Below, piece by piece: positions 24,699 to 32,635 of a stretch of DNA of 35,002 bases. Under the pieces are notes generated by a model that was given only the letters and a program-made list of their open reading frames with translations, was not told where the DNA came from and did not search any database. Positions within the stretch are counted from its first letter, which is position 1. Each line of letters opens with the position of its first letter. The stretch spans positions 1 through 35,002 of the forward strand of contig CAKVDS010000023.1 in assembly GCA_934726455.1 (NCBI GenBank). The letters run 5' to 3'. The position numbers were made by a program, and so were the translations under genes. The DNA comes from an uncultured Bacteroidales bacterium. Lineage in GTDB: Bacteria; Bacteroidota; Bacteroidia; Bacteroidales; UBA932.

Positions 24699-25991
24699 CT
24701 ATATCCCCACCCGGTCAAAGATGAAGTCCACGTTCTTGAAGTAGTAGTCAAGAGTGAAGCATGACTCAAGTTCTTCTGAGCTTACAAGTCCCATCACCTT
24801 CCCGTTCTCCTTGAGGAGAGTCTGATAGTCGAGGCCTTCTGTCCATGCCTTCATCGCCACAGGCTGCACCGTATCATAAGCCTCCTCGCGCGACAGACCC
24901 TTGGAGATAAGAAGATTCATGACCCTCTGTGCAAATATGACACCCTTGGTCTTGTAGATGTTCTCAAGCATATTCTCGGGATACACGACCAGATTCTCAA
25001 GAATGCCTTTAAGTCTGCACAGCATATAGTCAAGCAGTTCGGTAGCGTCAGGGAGAATGATGCGCTCGGTCGATGAGTGGGATATGTCCCTCTCATACCA
25101 GAGAGCCTCGTTCTCACAGGCCGTCACCATGTAGCCGCGCATCACGCGGGCGCAACCGCAGATATTCTCCGAAGAGATGGGATTTCTCTTGTGCGGCATG
25201 GCGCTCGACCCCTTCTGTCCCTTGCGGAAAGCCTCCTCCGACTCCCGCACCTCCGTGCGCTGCGAGTTGCGCACTTCAGTCGCCATCTGCTCGAGAGTTC
25301 CGGCTATTACAGCAAGAGTAGCCATATAGTAGGCATGGCGGTCCCGCTGGAGAACCTGAGTGGAGATGTTGGCTGAATTGATGCCGAGCTTGTCGCAGAC
25401 ATAGTCCTGAATAAACGGCGGAATATTGGCGAAGTTGCCCACCGCCCCGCTCATCTTGCCGGCCTCAACCCCCTGGCATGCATACTTGAAACGCTCTATG
25501 TCGCGCTTCATCTCCTCATACCATAGAGCCCACTTGAGGCCGTATGAGGTGATGTCGGCATGTATGCCGTGCGTGCGGCCGATACAAGGCGTAGACTTGA
25601 ACTCAAGCGCCCTGCGGCGAAGCACCTCCAGAAACTCCTCCATATCCTTGAGAAGTATCGCGTCCGCCTGCTTGATCAGATAGCCGTTGGCCGTATCCAC
25701 GACATCGGTCGAAGTCAAGCCATAATGAACCCACTTGCGCTCTTCCCCGAGACTCTCGCTCACAGCACGGGTGAAAGCCACCACATCATGTCTGGTGACT
25801 TCCTCGATCTCCTTGATCCTGTCCACATCGAACTTCGCGTTCTCTCGTATCTTCTCGACATCTTCAGGCGGGATGACCCCGAGTTTGCTCCAGGCCTCAC
25901 AAGAAAGGATCTCCACCTTGAGATAGGCGCCGAACTTGTTCTCCTCAGTCCAGACGTCCCTCATCACCTTACGGGAATACCTGTCTATCAT
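24699..25991 (-). CDS. purB: Adenylosuccinate lyase
   Basis: A 430-residue enzyme of the fumarase/aspartase superfamily. It acts twice in purine synthesis: SAICAR to AICAR, and adenylosuccinate to AMP. The superfamily signature GSSAMPHKRNP is clear, with 'HYGLTSTDVVDTANG' and 'GRTHGIHADITSYGLKW' supplying further active-site residues. Length is typical of the short PurB type. Its ATG overlaps the purC stop (ATGA), so purC and purB form one leftward operon and supply consecutive steps. Confidence 0.98.
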   Translation of the reverse strand: MIDRYSRKVMRDVWTEENKFGAYLKVEILSCEAWSKLGVIPPEDVEKIRENAKFDVDRIKEIEEVTRHDVVAFTRAVSESLGEERKWVHYGLTSTDVVDTANGYLIKQADAILLKDMEEFLEVLRRRALEFKSTPCIGRTHGIHADITSYGLKWALWYEEMKRDIERFKYACQGVEAGKMSGAVGNFANIPPFIQDYVCDKLGINSANISTQVLQRDRHAYYMATLAVIAGTLEQMATEVRNSQRTEVRESEEAFRKGQKGSSAMPHKRNPISSENICGCARVMRGYMVTACENEALWYERDISHSSTERIILPDATELLDYMLCRLKGILENLVVYPENMLENIYKTKGVIFAQRVMNLLISKGLSREEAYDTVQPVAMKAWTEGLDYQTLLKENGKVMGLVSSEELESCFTLDYYFKNVDFIFDRVGI

Positions 25992-26941
25992 AGAGCCGCC
26001 TGTTTAGAAAGGAAAGCGTTGACATTGGCCTCGATACGGGACAGGGCATCTCCCCCGTCCGCAGGGACGAACTTCTCCCCGGTGAGGTGCTCATAGAGTT
26101 CCACATACCTCGCGGTGATGCCTTTCACCACCTCCGGGGTCATCTCCGGCACTTTCTGCCCGGCCTGGCCGCTGAACCCCTCGGACATCAGCCACTCACG
26201 GACAAACTCCTTGGAAAGCTGGCGCTGCCTCTCGCCTCTGGCAAGGCGCTCCTCATACCCCTCGGAATAGAAATACCGGGAAGAGTCCGGAGTGTGGATT
26301 TCGTCCATAAGGATGATCCGGCCGTCCCGCTTGCCGAACTCGTACTTCGTGTCAACAAGGATCAGCCCCTTGTCGGCCGCCATCCCGCAGCCGCGTTCAT
26401 AGAGGGCCCGTGTATATTTCTCCAGCTCCGCCCAGTCCTCAGCGCTGACTATGCCCTGGGCGATTATCTCCTCCGGACTGATATCCTCATCGTGCCCCTC
26501 GGCTGCCTTTGTGGTCGGCGTTATTATAGGCTCAGGGAATTTCTGGTTCTCCACCATCCCCTCTGGGAGGACGGCACCGCAGAGGCTGCGCTTCCCCGCC
26601 TTGTACTCACGCCAGGCATGCCCGGTAAGATAGCCTCTTATCACCATTTCCACCTTGAACGGCTCGCAGCGCAGTCCGGCAGTGGCCATAGGATCCACCT
26701 CGGAGAGCTTCCAATTCGGAATTATGTCTGAGGTGGCATCCAGGAACTTGGACGCTATCTGGTTGAGCACCTGCCCTTTGTAGGGAATGCCCTCCGGAAG
26801 CACGACGTCGAAAGCCGAGATGCGGTCAGTGGCGACCATAACGAGATAATCCTTTCCGATGCTGTACACATCGCGGACCTTTCCTTGATACTTGGATGTC
26901 TGGCCCGGAAAATTGAAGTCAGTGGTAACTATTGCTTTCAT
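25988..26941 (-). CDS. purC: SAICAR synthetase
   Basis: A 317-residue ATP-dependent ligase joining CAIR and aspartate to give SAICAR in purine synthesis. Family motifs: 'YQGKVRDVYSIGKDYLVMV' near the N terminus, 'TDRISAFDVVLPEGIPYKG', the signature 'IRGYLTGHAWREY', and 'LILVDTKYEFGKRDG' followed by 'LMDEIHTPDSSR'. I chose ATG 26941 (MKAIVTTDF). The frame stays open for 156 codons upstream, but that stretch runs antisense through purF and is not PurC. It is the first gene of purC-purB. Confidence 0.97.
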   Translation of the reverse strand: MKAIVTTDFNFPGQTSKYQGKVRDVYSIGKDYLVMVATDRISAFDVVLPEGIPYKGQVLNQIASKFLDATSDIIPNWKLSEVDPMATAGLRCEPFKVEMVIRGYLTGHAWREYKAGKRSLCGAVLPEGMVENQKFPEPIITPTTKAAEGHDEDISPEEIIAQGIVSAEDWAELEKYTRALYERGCGMAADKGLILVDTKYEFGKRDGRIILMDEIHTPDSSRYFYSEGYEERLARGERQRQLSKEFVREWLMSEGFSGQAGQKVPEMTPEVVKGITARYVELYEHLTGEKFVPADGGDALSRIEANVNAFLSKQAAL

Positions 26942-26968
26942 TTTGAAACTTGAGAAAACATTATCGCA

Positions 26969-27000
26969 CGAAGTTAGATGTTTTTTCTCAGTATCCGAAA
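26969..27000 (-). promoter_or_regulatory. Possible purC promoter
   Basis: On the minus strand TAACTTCG (26969-26976, one mismatch to TAnnTTTG) lies 20 bp from TTTC (26997-27000, one mismatch to TTTG). Start near 26962 would give a leader of about 20 nt. The element lies back to back with the purF -7 box in an 81-bp divergent gap, so one regulator could control both. Confidence 0.35.
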
Positions 27001-27009
27001 AAATCTTGT

Positions 27010-27017
27010 TACATTTG
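27010..27017 (+). promoter_or_regulatory. -7 box of purF, almost touching the start codon
   Basis: TACATTTG fits TAnnTTTG exactly and ends only five bases before the ATG at 27023. If used, transcription would begin at or next to the start codon, giving a leaderless message. No good -33 TTTG is present at the usual distance. Confidence 0.4.
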
Positions 27018-27022
27018 TCTCT

Positions 27023-28435
27023 ATGAATTACCCGGACAGAGAACTCCACGAAGAATGCGGAGTATTCGGCATCTATGGTGTCCCCGATGCCGCCAACTTG
27101 GTCTATTATGGGCTTCACGCCCTTCAGCACCGCGGACAGGAAGGATGCGGCATCGTGGCCCGCAGCGATGACGGAATCCTCAAAAGGGTCAAGGGAGAGG
27201 GCCTCGTGACAGAGGTCTTCAACGGCGACAAGATAGCCTCCCTCCCCGGCTCCATGGCCATAGGCCATGTCAGATACTCCACCACAGGAGGCAGCTGCAT
27301 AGAGAATGTGCAGCCTTTTCTTTTCCACCACAACACTGGAGACTTCGCACTCGCCCACAATGGCAACCTCGTGAACTCGGCCCAGCTGCGCCGCTACCTT
27401 GAGGACCACGGAAGCCTCTTCCAGTCATCTTCCGACAGCGAGATTCTCGCACACCTCATACGCAAGGACACAAAGGAGCGTAAACGCCCGAGAATCTTCG
27501 CGATACGCGAGGCCCTCAACATGATTGAAGGCGCTTTCGCATTCCTGATCATGACAGAAAACCGCATCTATGTCTGCCGCGACAAGCACGGCCTGCGTCC
27601 GCTGTCACTGGCCAGGCTCGGAGACGGGTATGTCGTCAGCAGCGAGACCTGCGCGTTTGACGTGATAGGCGCTCAGTACATACGGGACATCGAGCCGGGG
27701 GAGATCGTGACGATAGACCACAACGGCCTGAGGTCCAACCGCTACTCCGACTTCTACCACCACTACATGTGCGCGATGGAGTACATCTACTTCTCCCGCC
27801 CCGACAGCGACATCGAAGGCTGCAACGTGCACAATTTCAGAAAATTGAGCGGAAAGCTCCTGTTTCGCGAGGCACCTGCCGACGCGGACATAGTGGTCGG
27901 GGTCCCGGATTCGAGCCTGAGCGCAGCCATGGGCTATGCCGAAGCCGCCGGCCTGCCGTACGAGATGGGGCTCATCAAGAACAAATACATCGGCCGCACA
28001 TTCATCCAGCCGTCCCAGGAACTCCGGGAGAAAGGCGTGAAGATGAAGATGTCCGCCGTCAAGACCATAGTGCAGGGCAAGAGGGTCGTGCTCATCGACG
28101 ACTCTCTGGTGCGCGGCACCACATCAAGGAGAATCGTGAAGATGCTCAAGGAAGCCGGAGCGAAGGAAGTGCACCTGCGCATCGCAAGCCCGCAGATAAA
28201 GCGCCCGTGCTTCTACGGAGTGGACATCTCCACATACGAGGAGCTGCTCTGCGCCCACAAAAGCATAGAAGAGGTGCAGCAGCTGCTCGGCGCAGACTCC
28301 GTCGCATTCCTGTCCGAAGCCGCCCTGTACGAGGCCGGACACCGCAGCGAACTGTGCTTGGCATGCTTCAACGGCAGCTACCCTACCTACCTCTACCAAA
28401 GCATAGAGGAGGCCAACAAAGACGGAAAATTCTAG
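27023..28435 (+). CDS. purF: Amidophosphoribosyltransferase (PurF)
   Basis: A 470-residue enzyme for the first step of purine synthesis, making phosphoribosylamine from PRPP and glutamine. The short propeptide MNYPDRELHEE precedes the catalytic Cys12 (CGVFGIYG), which becomes the N-terminal nucleophile after processing. The PRPP-binding motif VVLIDDSLVRGTTSRR is intact, and the C-terminal CLACFNGSYPTYLY matches the iron-sulfur-containing Bacillus-type enzymes. ATG 27023 gives the correct propeptide length; an upstream in-frame ATG at 26978 does not fit. It is divergent from purC, and a radical SAM gene begins 4 bp after its stop. Confidence 0.97.
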   Translation: MNYPDRELHEECGVFGIYGVPDAANLVYYGLHALQHRGQEGCGIVARSDDGILKRVKGEGLVTEVFNGDKIASLPGSMAIGHVRYSTTGGSCIENVQPFLFHHNTGDFALAHNGNLVNSAQLRRYLEDHGSLFQSSSDSEILAHLIRKDTKERKRPRIFAIREALNMIEGAFAFLIMTENRIYVCRDKHGLRPLSLARLGDGYVVSSETCAFDVIGAQYIRDIEPGEIVTIDHNGLRSNRYSDFYHHYMCAMEYIYFSRPDSDIEGCNVHNFRKLSGKLLFREAPADADIVVGVPDSSLSAAMGYAEAAGLPYEMGLIKNKYIGRTFIQPSQELREKGVKMKMSAVKTIVQGKRVVLIDDSLVRGTTSRRIVKMLKEAGAKEVHLRIASPQIKRPCFYGVDISTYEELLCAHKSIEEVQQLLGADSVAFLSEAALYEAGHRSELCLACFNGSYPTYLYQSIEEANKDGKF

Positions 28436-28439
28436 GAAC

Positions 28440-29195
28440 ATGTTAAGGGAAGATACTGTTTTCGGTCCTATACACAGCCGCCGGCTCGGCTCGTCGCTGG
28501 GCATCAACCTTCTGCCGCAGAAAGGCAAAATCTGCAACTTCGACTGCATCTACTGCGAATGCGGCTGGAACCGCGACGGCCAAAATGACAAGAAACTGCC
28601 GTCCGCAGCCGATGTCAGAACAGCCCTCGAATCGAAACTGCGCAGCCTTGCCGCCGAAAGTACAAAGATAGACTCCATCACATTTTCCGGAGACGGAGAG
28701 CCGACCCTCAACCCGGAGTTCCCTCAGATAATCGACGACACCATCGCCCTGCGTGACCGCTACTATCCGGAAGCCGCCGTCTCAGTGCTGTCAAACGCCA
28801 CAAGACTCCACATCCCGGCAGTTTTTGAAGCCCTGTGCAAGGTGGACAACCCGATAATGAAGATTGACGCCCCCACGGCGGAGCTCGCAGCCCGCATCAA
28901 CAGGCCCGCCCCGGGCTATGACCCGCGTCTCGTGGTGGAAGAACTCAAGAAATTCGGCGGAGATTTCGTTCTGCAGACCATGTTTCTGCGAAGCGGCGAC
29001 TTCGACTCGTCCAGCCCCGAGGTTCTGGACGGATGGATGGAAATCGTGAGGGAACTGCACCCTCGGGAGATCATGGTATATACCATAGCCCGCCCAACCC
29101 CGCAGCAGGGCCTTGAGAAATTCAGTGAGGAGAGGATGCGCGAACTTGTGAAGCCTCTGCTGGACGAGGGCTTCAACATAAGCATAAAAGGATAA
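28440..29195 (+). CDS. Radical SAM protein of the COG0731 (TYW1-related) type
   Basis: A 251-residue radical SAM protein. The cluster motif CX3CX2C is C32, C36 and C39 (ICNFDCIYCEC), preceded by 'GPIHSRRLGSSLGINLLP', a pattern common to short bacterial proteins related to the wybutosine enzyme family. 'ITFSGDGEPTLNPEFP' is the glycine-rich SAM-binding strand, and the C terminus has no second domain. Substrate is unknown in bacteria. The start is 4 bp from the purF stop and the next gene begins 22 bp after its end, so it is probably co-transcribed with purF. Confidence 0.88.
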   Translation: MLREDTVFGPIHSRRLGSSLGINLLPQKGKICNFDCIYCECGWNRDGQNDKKLPSAADVRTALESKLRSLAAESTKIDSITFSGDGEPTLNPEFPQIIDDTIALRDRYYPEAAVSVLSNATRLHIPAVFEALCKVDNPIMKIDAPTAELAARINRPAPGYDPRLVVEELKKFGGDFVLQTMFLRSGDFDSSSPEVLDGWMEIVRELHPREIMVYTIARPTPQQGLEKFSEERMRELVKPLLDEGFNISIKG

Positions 29196-29217
29196 CAGCA
29201 CAAAACTCAAATAACTG

Positions 29218-32200
29218 ATGAACAAAACCGTTTTCACCATCTTGGCCCTAACGGCCATCACCTTGTCGGCAAATGCCCAGGACGAGTGGAAAGACCGCTC
29301 AGTCCCGGCATGGGGCAAAGAATACCCGCATGCCGACTACATGCTCTTCAGCAGCCGCGACCAGGCGCTCAAGGGCAAGTATCCAGATTCAGAATACTAC
29401 AAGTGCCTCAACGGGGAGTGGAACTTCTCCTACGCCGAGGATTTCCGGGATCTCCCGAAGGATTTCTGGAATCCTGATTATGACGACTCCGCATGGGGAA
29501 GCATCGCTGTGCCTTCCAACTGGGAATTCAACGGCTACGGCACACCGATCTACGTCAACTCTCCTTTTGAAATGGACCCGAATACCGGCGCCAAGAAAGA
29601 GCCGGCTTTCCCGGAGAAGATACCTGGAGGAGCATACAGGGTCTGGTTCACAGTCCCTTCCGACTGGGACGGACGCGAAGTCTTCCTCCAGATAGGGGGC
29701 GTGAAATCAGCCTGCTGGCTCTATGTCAACGGACAGAAAGCCGGTTACACCGAGGACTCCAAAGATCCGGCAGAGTTCAACGTCACCCCTTACCTGAAGC
29801 CGGGCAGAAACCTGCTGGCGCTTGAAGTGCACCGCTGGTCCACGGGAAGTTATTACGAGTGCCAGGATTTCTGGAGAGTCAGCGGCATCGAGCGCGATGT
29901 CTATCTGACTTCCCGACCGCAGATTTTGATCAGGGACATTGTGGTGGAATCCCCGCTCGACCCCACTTTCAAGCATGGCATGCTTGACTACAAGGTCAAG
30001 CTCGCGAACCTCGGCTGCGCCACAGGCAAGGTGAAACTGAACCTCAGCCTGCTCGACCCTTCCGGCAAGACAATCTGGAGCGGGACGCGCAAGGCATACG
30101 TAGACCCGACCGGAGACGACCTCACCGCCGGAGACTATGTGCAGTTCAGCCACTGCGTGATGAACGTGGACGCATGGAGCGCGGAGAAACCTTCCCTCTA
30201 CACCGCCCTGCTCGCCGTAACCAACCCTGACGGCACCATCGAATACACCTCACACAAAGTAGGGTTCCGCAGTTCGTTCATAGTCGGCACCAACTACTAC
30301 ATCAACGGCAAGCGTGTGATGATCAAGGGAGTCAACATCCACGAACACGCCCCGTACAGCGGACATGTGGTGTCCGAAGACGTGATGCGCAAAGACTTCG
30401 ACCTGATGAAGCAGCACAACATCAACGCCATCCGCACCAGCCACTACCCGCAGCAGCGCCGCTTCTACGAACTCTGTGACGAATATGGTTTCTATGTATG
30501 CAGCGAAGCCAATGTCGAGAGCCACGGATGGAGAGGGTTCGCCAATGACCCGAGCGTCTACCCGCTCCAGCTCGAACGCGAGCTCAACATGTACGAGCGC
30601 ACCAAGAACTTCGCCTGCGTGGTGATATTCTCACTCGGCAACGAATGCAGCAACGGGGTCAACTTCTACAACTGCTACGATGTCCTCCGCGCCAAAGAAA
30701 AGATGCGCCCCATCGTCTACGGCGGTGCCGGCAGCGAGAGGGACACGGACATCATCTGGCCTATGTACCCGAGCGAATCAAACCTCAAAGCCATCGACAG
30801 CCGCAAACTCACGAAACCTTACATAGCATGCGAATACGCCCACTCCATGGGCAACAGCACCGGCGACCTCGTTGACCTCTGGAACGTGTTCTACAATGCG
30901 CGCCAGATGCAGGGAGGATACATCTGGGACTGGGTTGACCAGGGTTTCTGGGTTGACAGGGACGGAGGTTTCTGGACATACGGAGGAGATTTCGGGTTCC
31001 AGACCCCGTCAGACGGCAACTTCTGCTGCAACGGGCTCATCTCCCCTGACAGGAAGCCTCATCCGGCCATGACAGAGGTCAAGAAAGTCTACCAGAACTT
31101 CCTCTTCGAGCCGGAAGACCTCTCCAAGAGCAAGATAAAGATCACCAACCGCCATTTCTTCACCAACCTCAACGAATATGACTACAGCTTCGAGGTAAGT
31201 GCAGACGGCATTGTAATCAACAGCGGCACATTCGCGGGCCCGGATGTGGCTCCGGAACAGAGCGGCATCGCCACCATACCGTTCAGGATCGGCGAGCGCA
31301 AGCCGGGCGTGGAATATCTCCTCACCGTAAAGGCGATCGTGCGCAACTCCAGCCTCGGGCTTCCTACGGGCCACGTGGCAGGCTACGAACAGTTCAGCCT
31401 CGGCATCGAAGGCAACAAACCTGCCGCTACCGCAGTCAAGGGCAAATTTGACATCAGCGACAACGGCACCACCCTGACAGTCAAGGGGGCTTCGGTAGAA
31501 TTCACATTTGACCGCAAGGCCGGCAGCGTCATCTCATACAAGGTAGACGGAAAGGAATATATTAACAAAGAGTTCGGATTCAGGCCGAACTTCTGGAGAG
31601 GCCCTACCGACAACGACTACGGCAACCGCCTTCCTGCCCGTTCCGAAGGGTGGAAAAAGGCATCCAAGGAATTCAACATCACCTCATTGAGCGGCCGCGT
31701 CAAAGGCGGGCAGGCCGTTGTGACCGCCGTTTACAATCAGATGGGACGCGACTTCACCGTCACATACACTATACGGGCCGACGGGGCGATGCGTGTCAGC
31801 AGCACCCTTGATGCAGTGCAGGCCGCTTCCGGCAAAAACCAACCGACCCTGCCGCGCATCGGCTTGAGACTCAGAATTCCTGCCAGCATGCACAATGTCA
31901 CCTACTATGGCCGCGGCCCTGAAGAGAATTACTGGGACCGCAAGACAGGCGCTCTCATCGGACTCTACGAAACCACCGCCGAGGACATGTACTTCCCGTA
32001 CATCCGCCCGCAGGAGAACGGACACCGCACCGACGTACGTTGGGCCAGGTTTACGGACGATTCAGGCAACGGCCTTGCAGTCATCGCTGACGGCAGTTTC
32101 GAATTCAATGCGCTGCGGAACTCCGTGGAGGACTTCGACTCTGCAGAAAGCGGCCGCCCTGTCCAGACCAACTACTACAACAATCAGGATGTCGACGTGA

Positions 32201-32418
32201 CCAACGGCCGCCGCCAGACCCACATCAACGACATCAGACCGCGCGACTATGTGGAGCTCTGCATCGACAAGGTGATGATGGGCATCGGCGGAGACAACTC
32301 CTGGGGAGCCCCGATCAACCCTCGCTACATCATCGACGAGACCGTGGCGAACAGCTACAGCTTCACTGTGGTCCCTGTAAACGGAAACCTTGAAGAAGTC
32401 GTAAACCTCAAGTATTGA
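29218..32418 (+). CDS. Secreted family 2 beta-galactosidase
   Basis: A 1066-residue GH2 enzyme with a type I signal peptide (cleavage near ANAQ-DEW), so periplasmic or exported. Domain order is that of LacZ: sugar-binding domain (about 50-225), Ig-like domain, TIM barrel (about 340-640), second Ig-like region and the beta-galactosidase small-chain domain (about 760-1060). Catalytic acid/base Glu476 lies in SLGNECSNG and nucleophile Glu539 in CEYAHSMGNS; E434 and H436 in NVESHGW match the LacZ metal-binding residues. It probably releases terminal galactose from host or dietary glycans. It follows the radical SAM gene by 22 bp with no separate promoter visible. Exact linkage preference cannot be read. 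Confidence 0.95.
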   Translation: MNKTVFTILALTAITLSANAQDEWKDRSVPAWGKEYPHADYMLFSSRDQALKGKYPDSEYYKCLNGEWNFSYAEDFRDLPKDFWNPDYDDSAWGSIAVPSNWEFNGYGTPIYVNSPFEMDPNTGAKKEPAFPEKIPGGAYRVWFTVPSDWDGREVFLQIGGVKSACWLYVNGQKAGYTEDSKDPAEFNVTPYLKPGRNLLALEVHRWSTGSYYECQDFWRVSGIERDVYLTSRPQILIRDIVVESPLDPTFKHGMLDYKVKLANLGCATGKVKLNLSLLDPSGKTIWSGTRKAYVDPTGDDLTAGDYVQFSHCVMNVDAWSAEKPSLYTALLAVTNPDGTIEYTSHKVGFRSSFIVGTNYYINGKRVMIKGVNIHEHAPYSGHVVSEDVMRKDFDLMKQHNINAIRTSHYPQQRRFYELCDEYGFYVCSEANVESHGWRGFANDPSVYPLQLERELNMYERTKNFACVVIFSLGNECSNGVNFYNCYDVLRAKEKMRPIVYGGAGSERDTDIIWPMYPSESNLKAIDSRKLTKPYIACEYAHSMGNSTGDLVDLWNVFYNARQMQGGYIWDWVDQGFWVDRDGGFWTYGGDFGFQTPSDGNFCCNGLISPDRKPHPAMTEVKKVYQNFLFEPEDLSKSKIKITNRHFFTNLNEYDYSFEVSADGIVINSGTFAGPDVAPEQSGIATIPFRIGERKPGVEYLLTVKAIVRNSSLGLPTGHVAGYEQFSLGIEGNKPAATAVKGKFDISDNGTTLTVKGASVEFTFDRKAGSVISYKVDGKEYINKEFGFRPNFWRGPTDNDYGNRLPARSEGWKKASKEFNITSLSGRVKGGQAVVTAVYNQMGRDFTVTYTIRADGAMRVSSTLDAVQAASGKNQPTLPRIGLRLRIPASMHNVTYYGRGPEENYWDRKTGALIGLYETTAEDMYFPYIRPQENGHRTDVRWARFTDDSGNGLAVIADGSFEFNALRNSVEDFDSAESGRPVQTNYYNNQDVDVTNGRRQTHINDIRPRDYVELCIDKVMMGIGGDNSWGAPINPRYIIDETVANSYSFTVVPVNGNLEEVVNLKY

Positions 32419-32548
32419 CATAAAAATCAAATACATATGTAGAACATGTCTGCTATGATTGTCATCGGAATGCTGGGCTTTGATTGAGGATGGAAGGAAT
32501 TGATTGCGCCCGGTGGCAGACAACTCACTGAACAACAGCTTTATACGC

Positions 32549-32589
32549 AAAGTGCCTATCAGGATTTCCCGACAGGCACTTTTGCTTTT
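32549..32589 (+). terminator. Terminator after the beta-galactosidase
   Basis: AAAGTGCCT (32549-32557) pairs with AGGCACTTT (32574-32582), followed by TGCTTTT. The 9-bp stem has a 16-nt loop. It lies about 130 bp after the stop of the GH2 gene and marks the boundary between the GC-rich core genes and the AT-richer DUF262 gene. The remaining sequence in 32419-32635 shows no gene. Confidence 0.6.
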
Positions 32590-32635
32590 ACGCTGTGAAT
32601 CAGAAGCTTACCTACCACCAATTCTTAATAACAGA

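Noticed and set aside
26942..27409. 156-codon N-terminal extension of PurC
   Set aside because: It is antisense to the conserved start of purF, and PurC homology begins at MKAIVTTDF at 26941.
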